From positions 84,492,472 through 84,556,471 of the forward strand of contig CM060707.1 in the NCBI GenBank assembly GCA_030686995.1: DNA of 64,000 nt, written 5' to 3'. The position numbers were made by a program, and so were the translations under genes. Origin of the DNA: Artemisia argyi (Eukaryota > Streptophyta > Magnoliopsida > Asterales > Asteraceae). Under the pieces are notes generated by a model that was not told the DNA's origin, did not search any database, and saw nothing but the letters and a program-made list of their open reading frames with translations. Shown here piece by piece: positions 1-10,270 of the stretch; position 1 is the first letter of the stretch; each line of letters opens with the position of its first letter.

Positions 1-2698
1 GTATTGTACTTTGTTCATCTTCAATTAATATAAGTTTTTGTTTAAGAAATTCAAGTTTCCACTGCATTTTAAATTTCATTTAAATAAACAGAAAATAAAT
101 AAATAATAAAAAAATAAAATAAATAAAAGGCAAGGATAATGCAAGGAGCAGGGTAAACTTGTGGATGGCCCTGGTTTAGAACTCATGGGAGTTTAGGAAG
201 TGATCTTGGTTCTGGTTCTTGGTTTTCTGCTGGAATGCAAATTGTAAGCTTTCTCTTTGAATTTTGTGATTCTACTGTGTATTGTGTGAAACTGTGTAAT
301 TGTGTTAACTTAGGTGTTATTATGCTTATTATGGTAAAATTAGGTGTTAGATATCTTAACTTATAAGTGTTGGATCAGTTGTGCAAAATTCTTAGTGTAT
401 TGTTAAAATTTTCTATATTAGATTTTGTACTGTGCTTATTGGAAGTTATTATTGTTGACTGAAATCTACTTATTGAGTGTTTGAGAACAAGTCTTAAACA
501 TAATTGCTCAATTGCACTTCAAAATTACTTGAGTCTCTTTGAAAAATCATCTCAGATAATGATTTAAGGGGTGTTTGGATCAGCTTGTCACATGGTGTTC
601 CAAAGCTTACTTGTTGTTATTTGCTGTTTGAATAAGTCACAATAGGTCTAGGATAGTTAACCAAGTCACAAAAAACCATTACCCTTTTGAGAAAAAAGTC
701 AATATCATTCTCAAATCTCATAACTGTGGACTGTCAAGGTTTTAGGTTATCATAACCTTGGATTTGGTTTAAAAACTAAAAAGATAGCTTAAAGTAGCCT
801 CATAACATCTTAAAACATCAAATCTAATCAGTAGGTATAGGCTAAAATTCACAAAAGTCAAATGGGTTACAAATCTTGAAAAGTCAAAAACTTGTTTATG
901 TGAAATTGTTCAAACTTTGGAGGTCTGTAATTATCTTGATTCTAGGAATTAGCACCTGAGATTTTACAAGCTTTCTCACTACCAGCTTGTTGATTTTTAG
1001 TAATTTTATCAAAATTTTTGTAATTTTTTTAATGGGTCCCACAAGGCCTCAAAGAGACCTGCAGGGGAACTGATTGCCCTGTGCATCAGTTACTCACCAC
1101 CACACCACCACCTTTGGTGGTGGATTGTGGCCACATCAGTGGGCCCCAAGCCTTGTTTTAGCTTCCAAATTTCTCACAAGCTAGCAGACTAGCTTATTCA
1201 ACCAAGCTTAAGCTTTTAACCTCAGTGGACCCCACCTGAAATAAGCCTTGAACTTTGTCCCTTTTCTGTTTCAGAAAACTATTAGGAAATTGCTTAATCA
1301 TTGCTTATTTGCTTAATCTGAGATCTTATTTAATATATTCTGGTTTAAACATGTCCATTAAACTTATTTGAACTAATTTTTATCCAAGTGGACCCCACAC
1401 ATGCTCAGTTTAGCTTAATTGCTTAGTTGGTCAAACTAAGTCAACTGTTTTAGTTAGTAGCTTATTATTAGCTTACAAAATAATTGTTTTTACAAAAGTT
1501 AGTTATTATTAGGTATAAAATAGGTTTGTAAAATAAAATTCAAGAAAAATCAAATTTAAAAAAAGTGATAGTTTCTATTTAATATTTTTTAATTTTAATT
1601 TTTCTTTTTAATATTTTGTTAAGTGATTACCTGTTTTTATATTTTTTCTAAATTACTTTGTTATATTTTATAGTTGTAGTAATTTTCTTAGAATTTTCTG
1701 AGCTTATCTTGTATTTATTAGATTTAATAATAGTTTATTTAGTATTTAATTAAATCTGTTAAATAATTTGTAACTGTTAAAAGGTGTTCTAGAGTAGTGT
1801 GTTTTTATATTTTTTCTAGATTCCTTATTTGATTTTAAGTTTGTAATAATTTTTCTAGAATTTTTACTATAGTCTTTATAATTTTTACATTTAATTTTAT
1901 TTAAATTACTTAAAACATAAAAACCAAATAAAAATTAGAATAGTTGTTTAGATTTTATATAATTTTCATTTTTATAATTTTCCTAAGTTTATAAACTTTA
2001 TTAGAACCTGTAAAAAATAGTTTTATAATTTTCTCTTTTCATTTTCTATTTTTCCACCTTTATTTATTTTAATTAGATTTAAATTAATAATATAGTTTTT
2101 AATTAATAAAAATTACATAAAAAGAAAAAATATTTCTTTTTAATTATTATAAATCTTTTAAGTTATTTTAGATTTTTAGAAATTATTTTTATAATTTTCC
2201 AAGTTAAATTTGTAGTATAACACATTTTAAATTTAGTTAAATAGATTTTAAATAAGTTTTAAATAGTTTTTATTAATTAATTAATATTAAATTAATATAA
2301 TAATAATATAATATTTTCTTTTTAGATTTTAATTTTCTTTTAAGTTAAAAAGTTTTTAAATTTTCATTTTACACCCTTGTAGTTATAAACTTGTCATATT
2401 TAGTTTTTATATTTTTCATACGCAAGTTTTAAATACTTTGTGTTACATGTTTTGTGTATCTGATTGTTGTATGCTTAATTACTGTTTCTAAATAAATTCT
2501 CATTCAATCAGTAGTATAAATCAAACTCACCTTTGCCCATTCATAATCACCCGATCCCAAATTTCGTTTTATTACAGATTTCACGCCTCGTTGGGAAATA
2601 CGACCCGATGATACATTGTACTCCACGGAGCATTAGTCTAAGCTGTTTTTGACTTATTAACCTTGGTTAATAATAATCTGACGGTTTACCACTGATCA
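1..2698 (+). repeat. 5' LTR of element A (left part missing)
   Basis: Positions 1-615 match 11591-12205 and positions 2033-2698 match 12206-12872 almost base for base. By eye only about three differences are visible over roughly 1.28 kb. The LTR ends in CTGATCA just before the PBS. Positions 616-2032 are absent from the 3' LTR. Adding the upstream part present in the 3' LTR gives an inferred full length near 4.0 kb, the same as element B's LTR. The stretch 1480-2400 is extremely AT-rich and holds no gene. Confidence 0.92.
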
Positions 2699-2704
2699 AA
2701 ATTT

Positions 2705-2722
2705 TGGCGCCGCTGCCGGGGA
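2705..2722 (+). other. Primer binding site of element A (tRNA-Asp)
   Basis: TGGCGCCGCTGCCGGGGA lies six bases after the LTR end. It is complementary to the 3' end of plant tRNA-Asp, including CCA, with one mismatch by my recollection of that tRNA. A tRNA-Asp primer is usual for Athila elements. Confidence 0.9.
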
Positions 2723-3287
2723 GGTGTGCTGCGTACAACGAATTTGGAAGCATAAGTGGTTCTGAATATCAACTCACTGTACAAATATCATCAGTCTGTA
2801 AATTTTTGTGAAAATAAATATCATAACTGAAAAGTTCACTAACACTTTTCCTAAAGTGTTAAAAACACCAAAAAAAATTAAATAACAACAAAATAAATCG
2901 TGAAGTTAAATTATTTCGTTTTCTTTAAAATCACAACCTATACAGCTGGTATAAGGTAAGTTCTGACATTAAATTGCGAACTGAAGAGGAATCCATTTAT
3001 TTCCTCCCGCTAGCCTGCGAGTGATTTTAAAAGAACGATTTCGGTTAACGAATCGATTCCAAAAATATTTTCCAAGTTTTCACCCATACACATATACCCA
3101 AAAACATTTTCTTGTGAATAAATTAAATAACCTTCAGAATAAGTTCCCAAACATAAGATAAAAAATTTAACGTAATATCCGTGTAAGTGGTGTACCTTTT
3201 ATAAAGAAGCCATTTTACCTGTGATTATTGGGTTAAGTTTACTGTGGTTTTGCCTCGATCTTGTTTTGAAAATTTTGTTTTTAGTAC
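2723..3287 (+). other. Untranslated leader of element A
   Basis: This is 565 bases of noncoding leader between the PBS and the gag start. No convincing ORF is present. The RNA packaging and dimerisation signals would be expected here, but I cannot point to one. Confidence 0.6.
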
Positions 3288-5054
3288 ATGCACACACGTT
3301 CTTCTAGGTCTACAAGTCCTCATCGCGAGCTTGTCAGTATTCCTCGAAAACGTACACAATCTGCCCCGAAAATTGAAACTCAAATACAGACTGAACCTAA
3401 ACCTGCAGTCATCATGGCAGAAGAACGCCCAATGTCAGAGCTTCTCCAAGCACCCATTGAGGGTTATGGAGATGCTATTATTGTACCCGCCATAGTATCT
3501 GATAATTTCGAATTAAAAACCGGATTACTTAATCTGGTTACTTCTAATCAGTTCTATGGTTTCGAAAGGGACGATCCTCATTCACATATAAGATGGTTTA
3601 ACAAAATTACATCTACCATCAAATATAAGAATGTACCGCCGGAGGCTATTAAACTACTTCTGTTTCCATTTTCTCTCGAGGGAGCAGCCAGAGTCTGGCT
3701 GGAGAAACAACCCCCTCGATCCATAGAAACATGGGAAGACCTAGTTAAAAAATTTGTGAATGAATTCTATCCACCATCCAAAACTGCCTATCTGAGGAAT
3801 GAGATCACCAAGTTTTCACAAAGACCTGGTGAGACATTCAGTGAAGCATGGGATAGATTCAAAGAGTTGCTTCGCAAATGCCCCCACCATGGATTTTCTG
3901 AGTTGATGCAACTCGACACATTTTATAACGGAGTAAGCCAAGCAGACCAGGATTCCCTTAATGCCTCAGCAGGAGGGAATTTTTTGAGTCGTACTGTCAA
4001 GGAAGCTTTAGCAATAATTTAAAATAAGTCCAAGGTTCGTACCATACGTAATAAACAGGTCGATCCTTCTACTTCTTCTACCGTGAGTCAATCTAGTACC
4101 GATGCTAAGATTGATAAACTCACGGATGCTATACAAGCCTTAGTTCACTCCAATCAGAAGAAAGTCTCGTTCCCACCGAATCCTTCACATGCTGAAGTGA
4201 AGAAAGTGGATGTTTGTGTTACCTGTGGTGGACCACATGCCTACTATAATTGTACTGCCACAGACAATAATACATTTGAAACCAACGCGATTGCTGGTAG
4301 TTCTAGCCAAGGAGGCAATCCATATCGTCCTCCTGCTGAGCCACCATGGCGTCCGAGCACTTACTCTGTACCACCTGGTTTTAACCAGAACACCCAAAAC
4401 CGTCCCCAAAACCCAAACAGAAGTAACCAAGGTTATTCTAACCAAGGTCACTTTAATCAAGGTTATCCCCAAAACTTTCAAAATCAGGGGAATAGAAATC
4501 AGGGACCGAGTAACTATAATCCTGGCTACTTTCATGGAAACCCTAATCAGGGACAATTCCAAAATCAAGGGTTTCAGCAGAACACTCGAGGGCAAACCCC
4601 TCCCGTTCAAACACCAGCTGTTGTTCCAAACCCTACCTCTTCTGATGAATTGTTAAAACAATTCATGAAAGCACAGGAAGAAACCAACAGGTTGTTGATC
4701 AGCCAAATTTCTGACATAAAGAAATCTTTAAATGATCGACCCTCGGGCTCAGGTACTTTACCTAGCAACACGATCGCTAATCCGAGGGGCGATGTTAAGG
4801 CGATCACCACAAGAAGTGGAGCTTCTTACAAAGGACCTAAAACTCCATCTACCTCTTTCTCTTCTCCCGAGGTACTGGAAAAAGAAGCTGAGGTTACAAC
4901 GGACACGATACCTCCTATTCATGAAGGAAGTACCGACGACGTCCCACCTCCAGTTATCCCGACTCCTCCTAAAAGAGTCGTGTTTGAAACTACCGAAGGT
5001 CCTGTTGAAAATCCAAAAGCCAACCCAAAACCAACAATTCCATATCCCTCATGA
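3288..5054 (+). pseudogene. gag: Gag of Athila element A, two in-frame nonsense codons
   Basis: Gag assembles the particle and binds the RNA. The start at 3288 (MHTRSSRSTSP) is conserved in element B (MRTRSSRSTSP at 15069), which supports it. The N-terminal capsid-like domain (residues about 45-245, with LFPFSLEGAARVWLEKQPP) is followed by a CX2CX3HX4C zinc knuckle (CVTCGGPHAYYNC, near 4215-4253) and an N/Q/G-rich stretch. A TAA at 4020-4022 stands where B has GAA. A TGA at 5052-5054 stands where B has CGT, which fits decay of a CGA codon at a CpG. Without these stops gag runs in one frame straight into pol (3288-8975, 1,896 codons), the usual single-ORF Athila layout. Apart from these two stops the frame is clean. 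Confidence 0.92.
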
Positions 5055-8000
5055 TTGCAAGACCAGAAGCTCCGTGAAAAAGCTAATCATCAGATGGAAA
5101 ACTTTTTTCAAGAACTACACTTCGATATTAGCTTTGCGGATGCTCTTCTTTTAATGCCCAAATTCGCATCGACAATCAAAAACCTGTTGAGCAATAAAGA
5201 AAAACTGTTTGAGATGGCACGAACTCCACTCAACGAGAACTGCCCGGCAGTTCTGTTGAAACAGCTTCCCGCGAAGCTAGGAGATCCTGGAAGATTTCTA
5301 ATACCTTGTGTATTTCCAGGAATGGTTGACTGCTTTGCCTTGGCCGATCTTGGTGCAAGCATCAACTTAATGCCCTACTCAGTTTGGAAAAAGCTCTCTC
5401 TTCAGGCACTTAGTCCCACATGCATGACTCTCGAGCTTGCAGACCGTTCAATTTCACGTCCCCTTGGTATTGCTGAGGACGTATTTGTAAGAGTGGGAAA
5501 GTTCCATTTTCCGGCAGACTTTGTCGTTGTTGATTTCGATGCGGATCCAAGAGTTCCTCTCATTCTTGGGAGGGGATTCTTAAGGACGGGTCGTGCATTA
5601 ATCGATGTTTTCGATGAGGAAATCACGTTACGAGTTGGCACTGAAGCGATAACGTTCAACCTTGATCAAACCTCGAGATACTCCTCGAATTATGATGCTG
5701 AATCGGTCAACCGAATTGATGTCATTGACATTGCATCCGAGGAGTATGCTCAGGAAATCCTTGGTTTCGCTGATAGTTCTCCGAGTGGCAATCCCACTCC
5801 CTCTTCTCACCCCATAATCGCTAATTCTTCTCCTTCCCTCACTCCGTTTGAGGGAAGTGATTTCGTCCTTGAGGAATTAGAGGCCTTTCTCAAAAGTGAT
5901 TCAGTTCCTGAGGGGATTGATAACCAAGAGATTGACCCGGAAAGGGATATACTTCTCCTTGAGAATTTATTGAACAAAGATCCCTCTCCCATTCCTGTTC
6001 TACCTCCACAACTTCATAATACGGAAGTCAAAAATGTTGAGAAAACTGATGATTTCCCCGAGGTCGAACTTAAGGACCTGCCTCCTCATCTAGAATATGC
6101 ATTCTTGGAAGGTAACGATAAGTTACAGGTCATTATTGCTAAAGACTTAAAGGATGAGGAGAAAACCGCGCTGCATAAGGTTTTAAAATCCCACAAGCAA
6201 GCAATTGCTTGGAAGCTTTCAGACATAAAGGGTATTAACCCGGATTTTTGTACACACAAAATCCTAATGGAAGAGGACTTTAAACCTACCGTACAGCATC
6301 AAAGAAGAGTAAATCCAAAAATCCACGAAGTTATCAAGGAAGAAGTTATCAAACTTCTCGATGCGGGATTAATTTACCCTATATCAGATAGTCCTTGGGT
6401 TAGCCCAATACATTGTGTTCCAAAAAAGGGTGGCATCACGGTTGTCACAAATGAGGATAACGAGTTGATACCAACTCGTTTGGTTACAGGGTGGCGAGTA
6501 TGTATCGATTACAGAAAGCTTAACGAAGTCACCCGCAAAGACCATTTCCCTCTGCCCTTTATGGATCAGATGCTCGAGAGACTAGCGGGGAATGAGTATT
6601 ATTGCTTCCTCGACGGCTTCTCGGGTTACTTCCAAATTCCCATTGATCCACAGGATCAAGATAAAACTACCTTCACATGCCCTTACGGAACATTTGCCTA
6701 TCGTCGCATGCCTTTTGGGTTATGCAATGCTCCGGGCACCTTCCAGAGGTGCATGATGGCTATTTTCCACGACATGATCGGGAAAACCATGGAGGTATTC
6801 ATGGATGACTTCTCAGTCATTGGGAATTCTTTCGACTCATGCCTCTCCCATTTAGAAAAGATGCTTCAACGTTGTGAAGACACTAATCTTTGTCTAAACT
6901 GGGAGAAGAGCCATTTTATGGTTAAGGAGGGCATTGTCCTCGGCCATAAAATTTCAAAAAGTGGGATTGAGGTCGATAAGGCCAAAATTGATGTTATAGC
7001 TAAACTGCCTCATCCCACCACTGTTAAAGGAATAAGGAGTTTCCTTGGCCATGCCGGGTTCTATCGGAGATTCATTCAGGATTTCTCCAAAATAGCCCGG
7101 CCCATGACTCATCTTCTTGAAAAGGATGCTCCTTTTATCTTTTCCCCCGAGTGCATCGAAGCTTTTTCTACTTTAAAGAAAAAGCTTACCGAGGCACCAA
7201 TCCTTGTTGCCCCCAACTGGGACTTACCCTTCGAACTTATGTGCGATGCTAGCGATTTCGCTATTGGTGCAGTTCTGGGGCAACGCAAATCCAAACATTT
7301 TCAGCCAATACACTACGCAAGTAAGACCATGAGTGAAGCTCAAGTACATTATACCACCACAGAAAAAGAATTATTAGCTGTGGTATATGCCTTTGAGAAA
7401 TTTAGGTCTTACTTAATCCTAACCAAATGTGTGGTGTACACGGACCACTCGGCTTTGAAATACTTGTTCACTAAACAGGATGCAAAGCCAAGACTGCTCC
7501 ATTGGGTCCTGCTCCTTCAGGAATTCGATATACTCATACGAGACAAAAAAGGAGCAGAGAACCTTGCTGCTGATCACTTATCCCGGTTAGAGAATCATCA
7601 TCAGGATATTCTCGAGAGAAAAGAAATTAATGAAACTTTTCCTCTGGAGACTCTCAATCTAATCTCTACCAGGGATGATACCTCTACCCCATGGTTTGCA
7701 GATTTTGCAAACTACCATGCGGGTAATTTCATTGTGAAAGGGATGTCGTCCCAACAGAAGAAAAAATTCTTCAAAGACGTTAAACACTATTTCTGGGACG
7801 ACCCCTACCTCTTTAAGATATGTGCGGATCAAGTCATCCGACGGTGTGTCCATGGAATTGAAGCCATGAAAATCCTCAAAGCTTGTCATGATGGACCCAC
7901 TGGGGGACATCACAGCTCAAACTACACCGCCAAAAAGGTGTTTGATTCTGGTTTCTATTGGCCCACCATCTATAAAGATGCCCAAGAACTTGTCAAAACT

Positions 8001-8975
8001 TGTGATGCTTGTCAGCATCACGGGAATGTTTCTAAGAAGGATGAAATGCCTCAAAACATCATCCAAGTCTGTGAAATATTTGATATCTGGGGCATTGATT
8101 TTATGGGCCCATTCCCATCTTCAAGAGGTAACAAGTATATACTCGTGGCAGTCGACTATTTGTCAAAATGGGTTGAGGCAAAAGCCTTACCCACCAATGA
8201 TGCCCGAGTAGTTGTAAAATTTTTGAAGTCTCTCTTTGCTCGATTCGGGACTCCTCGTGCCATTATCAGTGATCGTGGTACACACTTTTGCAATGATCAA
8301 TTTGCAAGAGTGATGCTGAAATATGGTGTAACTCACCGTCTTTCTACTGCATATCACCCCCAAACTAGTGGGCAGGTGGAGGTCTCAAATAGGGGCATTA
8401 AGAGAATTCTGGAGAGGACGGTAGGAGAAAACCGTGCCTCTTGGTCGGACAAATTGGACGACGCACTCTTGGCTTTTCGTACATCTTATAAAACACCCAT
8501 TGGGTGTACTCCATACAAGTTGGTGTACGGAAAGACATGTCATCTTCCGATCGAATTAGAGCACAAAGCCTACTGGGCTTTGAAACATGCAAACTTTGAC
8601 ATTCAGACAGCGGGTGATCACCGTAAGGTTCAGCTAAATGAACTAAATGAACTACGTGATCAAGCTTACGAGAATTCTTTAATCTATAAAGAAAAGACTA
8701 AGAAGATACATGACTCTAAAATAAAGAACCGCGTTTTCAACGTTGGTGACAGAGTTCTTCTTTTCAATTCAAGATTGAAAATTTTCTCGGGCAAGCTAAA
8801 AACCCGTTGGTCTGGACCATTTACTGTAGCAAAAGTATACCCATACGGAACTGTTGAGTTATTACAACCCGACGGTCCCAACTTTAAAGTAAATGGACAT
8901 CGTTTGAAACACTACTTTGGAGGAGACATACCACAAGTGGTTGTCCCAGATCTCCAAACTTTCCCCACGGACTAA
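5055..8975 (+). CDS. pol: Pol of Athila element A: protease, RT, RNase H, integrase
   Basis: This is the catalytic polyprotein, about 1,306 residues counted from 5055 and uninterrupted. The aspartic protease has DLGAS at about 98-102. RT has LDGFSGY near 519 and the FMDD active site at 582-585. RNase H has CDASD (730), the TEKELLAV box (769), TDHSA (797) and ADHLSR (839). Integrase has a zinc-finger CDAC at 983-986 and the catalytic triad D1015, D1073 and E1109, with 35 residues between the last two. Position 5055 is only the codon after the upstream TGA and not a real start; the protein would normally be made as a fusion to gag. Domain order RT-RH-INT defines Ty3/Gypsy. All catalytic residues I looked for are present. 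Confidence 0.95.
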   Translation: MQDQKLREKANHQMENFFQELHFDISFADALLLMPKFASTIKNLLSNKEKLFEMARTPLNENCPAVLLKQLPAKLGDPGRFLIPCVFPGMVDCFALADLGASINLMPYSVWKKLSLQALSPTCMTLELADRSISRPLGIAEDVFVRVGKFHFPADFVVVDFDADPRVPLILGRGFLRTGRALIDVFDEEITLRVGTEAITFNLDQTSRYSSNYDAESVNRIDVIDIASEEYAQEILGFADSSPSGNPTPSSHPIIANSSPSLTPFEGSDFVLEELEAFLKSDSVPEGIDNQEIDPERDILLLENLLNKDPSPIPVLPPQLHNTEVKNVEKTDDFPEVELKDLPPHLEYAFLEGNDKLQVIIAKDLKDEEKTALHKVLKSHKQAIAWKLSDIKGINPDFCTHKILMEEDFKPTVQHQRRVNPKIHEVIKEEVIKLLDAGLIYPISDSPWVSPIHCVPKKGGITVVTNEDNELIPTRLVTGWRVCIDYRKLNEVTRKDHFPLPFMDQMLERLAGNEYYCFLDGFSGYFQIPIDPQDQDKTTFTCPYGTFAYRRMPFGLCNAPGTFQRCMMAIFHDMIGKTMEVFMDDFSVIGNSFDSCLSHLEKMLQRCEDTNLCLNWEKSHFMVKEGIVLGHKISKSGIEVDKAKIDVIAKLPHPTTVKGIRSFLGHAGFYRRFIQDFSKIARPMTHLLEKDAPFIFSPECIEAFSTLKKKLTEAPILVAPNWDLPFELMCDASDFAIGAVLGQRKSKHFQPIHYASKTMSEAQVHYTTTEKELLAVVYAFEKFRSYLILTKCVVYTDHSALKYLFTKQDAKPRLLHWVLLLQEFDILIRDKKGAENLAADHLSRLENHHQDILERKEINETFPLETLNLISTRDDTSTPWFADFANYHAGNFIVKGMSSQQKKKFFKDVKHYFWDDPYLFKICADQVIRRCVHGIEAMKILKACHDGPTGGHHSSNYTAKKVFDSGFYWPTIYKDAQELVKTCDACQHHGNVSKKDEMPQNIIQVCEIFDIWGIDFMGPFPSSRGNKYILVAVDYLSKWVEAKALPTNDARVVVKFLKSLFARFGTPRAIISDRGTHFCNDQFARVMLKYGVTHRLSTAYHPQTSGQVEVSNRGIKRILERTVGENRASWSDKLDDALLAFRTSYKTPIGCTPYKLVYGKTCHLPIELEHKAYWALKHANFDIQTAGDHRKVQLNELNELRDQAYENSLIYKEKTKKIHDSKIKNRVFNVGDRVLLFNSRLKIFSGKLKTRWSGPFTVAKVYPYGTVELLQPDGPNFKVNGHRLKHYFGGDIPQVVVPDLQTFPTD

Positions 8976-9492
8976 TTAATACGGGGTCGAGTCAAGCTAG
9001 TGACTCGGAAAACAAAAACATTAGTATCATGTACATAAATAATAATGAAATTTTGTAAATTTTGTTCAAATATCTATCCTTGTATGTATATTATATACTT
9101 TATCATTCAACTTCCGGGCTGTCAGGACATATTTATTACAGTTAATCATTCACAAGTGATTAGCTAGCGTGGTAAACCTGACACAAGCCTGGGAGGTAGT
9201 GATTACATATATTATATCATATTTCATTTCATAAACAATATAAAATACAAAAATATTTTTCCTTTGCACACAACTTGCCCAGTTTGATTAGTCTCTTAGT
9301 TACAACATTTGGTTGTTGGCTGTTTACAGTTACTGAGCTCTGTCAGACCCAGATTCCCTTTCGAGGGGCGGTTGTTAGGAATTTTCTTTCTTTTGTACAT
9401 ATATATAAAATTTAAAAATACAAAAACATTTATAAAAATTAAAAATCAAAAACAGTAGCATAAACATGGGTTTTCACCCGTGTGTATCACCC

Positions 9493-9504
9493 AAGTGTAG
9501 GGGA
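9493..9504 (+). other. Internal PPT-like motif 1
   Basis: AAGTGTAGGGGA is identical to the core of the true polypurine tract next to the 3' LTR, but lies 767 bases upstream of the LTR start. Confidence 0.6.
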
Positions 9505-9663
9505 GTTGCCCTACTGTAAATAAAGTACATAAAATAAAAATGAAAAAAATTCAAAAATAAAATAAATGTTGTTCCTCCATTTAGCTTGTGATATTCCCTT
9601 TTTATGTTCAAAGAGTCGGCATAATAGCCGGGACTTTGAATATTGAGGACAATATTCATTTCT

Positions 9664-9677
9664 AAGTGTAGGGGGGA
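9664..9677 (+). other. Internal PPT-like motif 2
   Basis: AAGTGTAGGGGGGA is preceded by GAGGACAATATTCATTTCT. The same pairing of an ACAATGTTCAT-type box with an AAGTGTA(A)GGGG box occurs on the minus strand near 58898-58930, so the block is conserved between Ty3 families in this window. Confidence 0.6.
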
Positions 9678-9827
9678 AATTCTAGCGAATTTAATCACAT
9701 TATACATCTAGTACCCCCGTTTTTGCCAAAAATTTTAAAAATTTTTCAAAATTTTCACTTAATGAAGTACTTGGCATTAACGCAACAAATGGTTATTAGT
9801 CCGCCATGTCTAATCCACACAAGGACT

Positions 9828-10205
9828 GGCTAATCCAGGAGCAAACGGCTTTTGGTAAAGATAACTCAAACCCGTTTATGGCTTGCAATTTGCCAAAAAT
9901 TGTATGGTTCCTCAACTCCCCATATCCCATAAAGCGAATGAGTTGGCTAGCCCACAAGATTATGGCTTGTGGTAAAGGCAGTGAAAAACCATAATTGGTA
10001 ATCAGCTCACCAAGATGTTGACTTAGTCCATCAAGAGTTGGCTAGTCCAGAAGCAAACGGCTTTTGGTAAAGACTAATCAAATCCGTTGACAGCTGGTGG
10101 TTTGTTAAAAATCACACGGTTATCAGGTGTACCACAGTTTTCACACCTGGCTACTCCAGAAGTAATGGCTGTCTGGTAAAGAGATATCAAAAATCCATTA
10201 AATTT
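9828..10205 (+). repeat. Four degenerate direct repeats in the 3' region of element A
   Basis: Units start at 9828, 9945, 10040 and 10149, each opening with GGCTA followed by a CCA-AGA core and then GGCTTNTGGTAAAG. Spacing is about 95-117 bases. Similarity decays within each unit. Confidence 0.75.
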
Positions 10206-10257
10206 TTCAAAAATGGGTTTGTAGTGTATGCCAGATTGCTAGGGACTAGCAATAGTT

Positions 10258-10270
10258 AAGTGTAGGGGAT
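10258..10270 (+). other. Polypurine tract of element A
   Basis: AAGTGTAGGGGAT lies immediately before the 3' LTR start TGATGAG. It primes plus-strand DNA synthesis. Confidence 0.85.

Larger units (their letters stand above)
8976..10257 (+). other. Noncoding 3' region of element A, no env-like ORF
   Basis: Almost 1.3 kb lies between the pol stop and the PPT with no credible ORF. Many Athila elements carry an env-like ORF here; this one does not. The region holds two extra PPT-like motifs (9493-9504 and 9664-9677) and a degenerate repeat array (9828-10205). Confidence 0.8.

Noticed and set aside
2705..2722. tRNA gene at the tRNA-Asp match
   Set aside because: Only the 18-base complement of the tRNA 3' end is present; this is a primer binding site. 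The same holds for 15325-15342, 21159-21171, 34838-34850 and 52636-52648.
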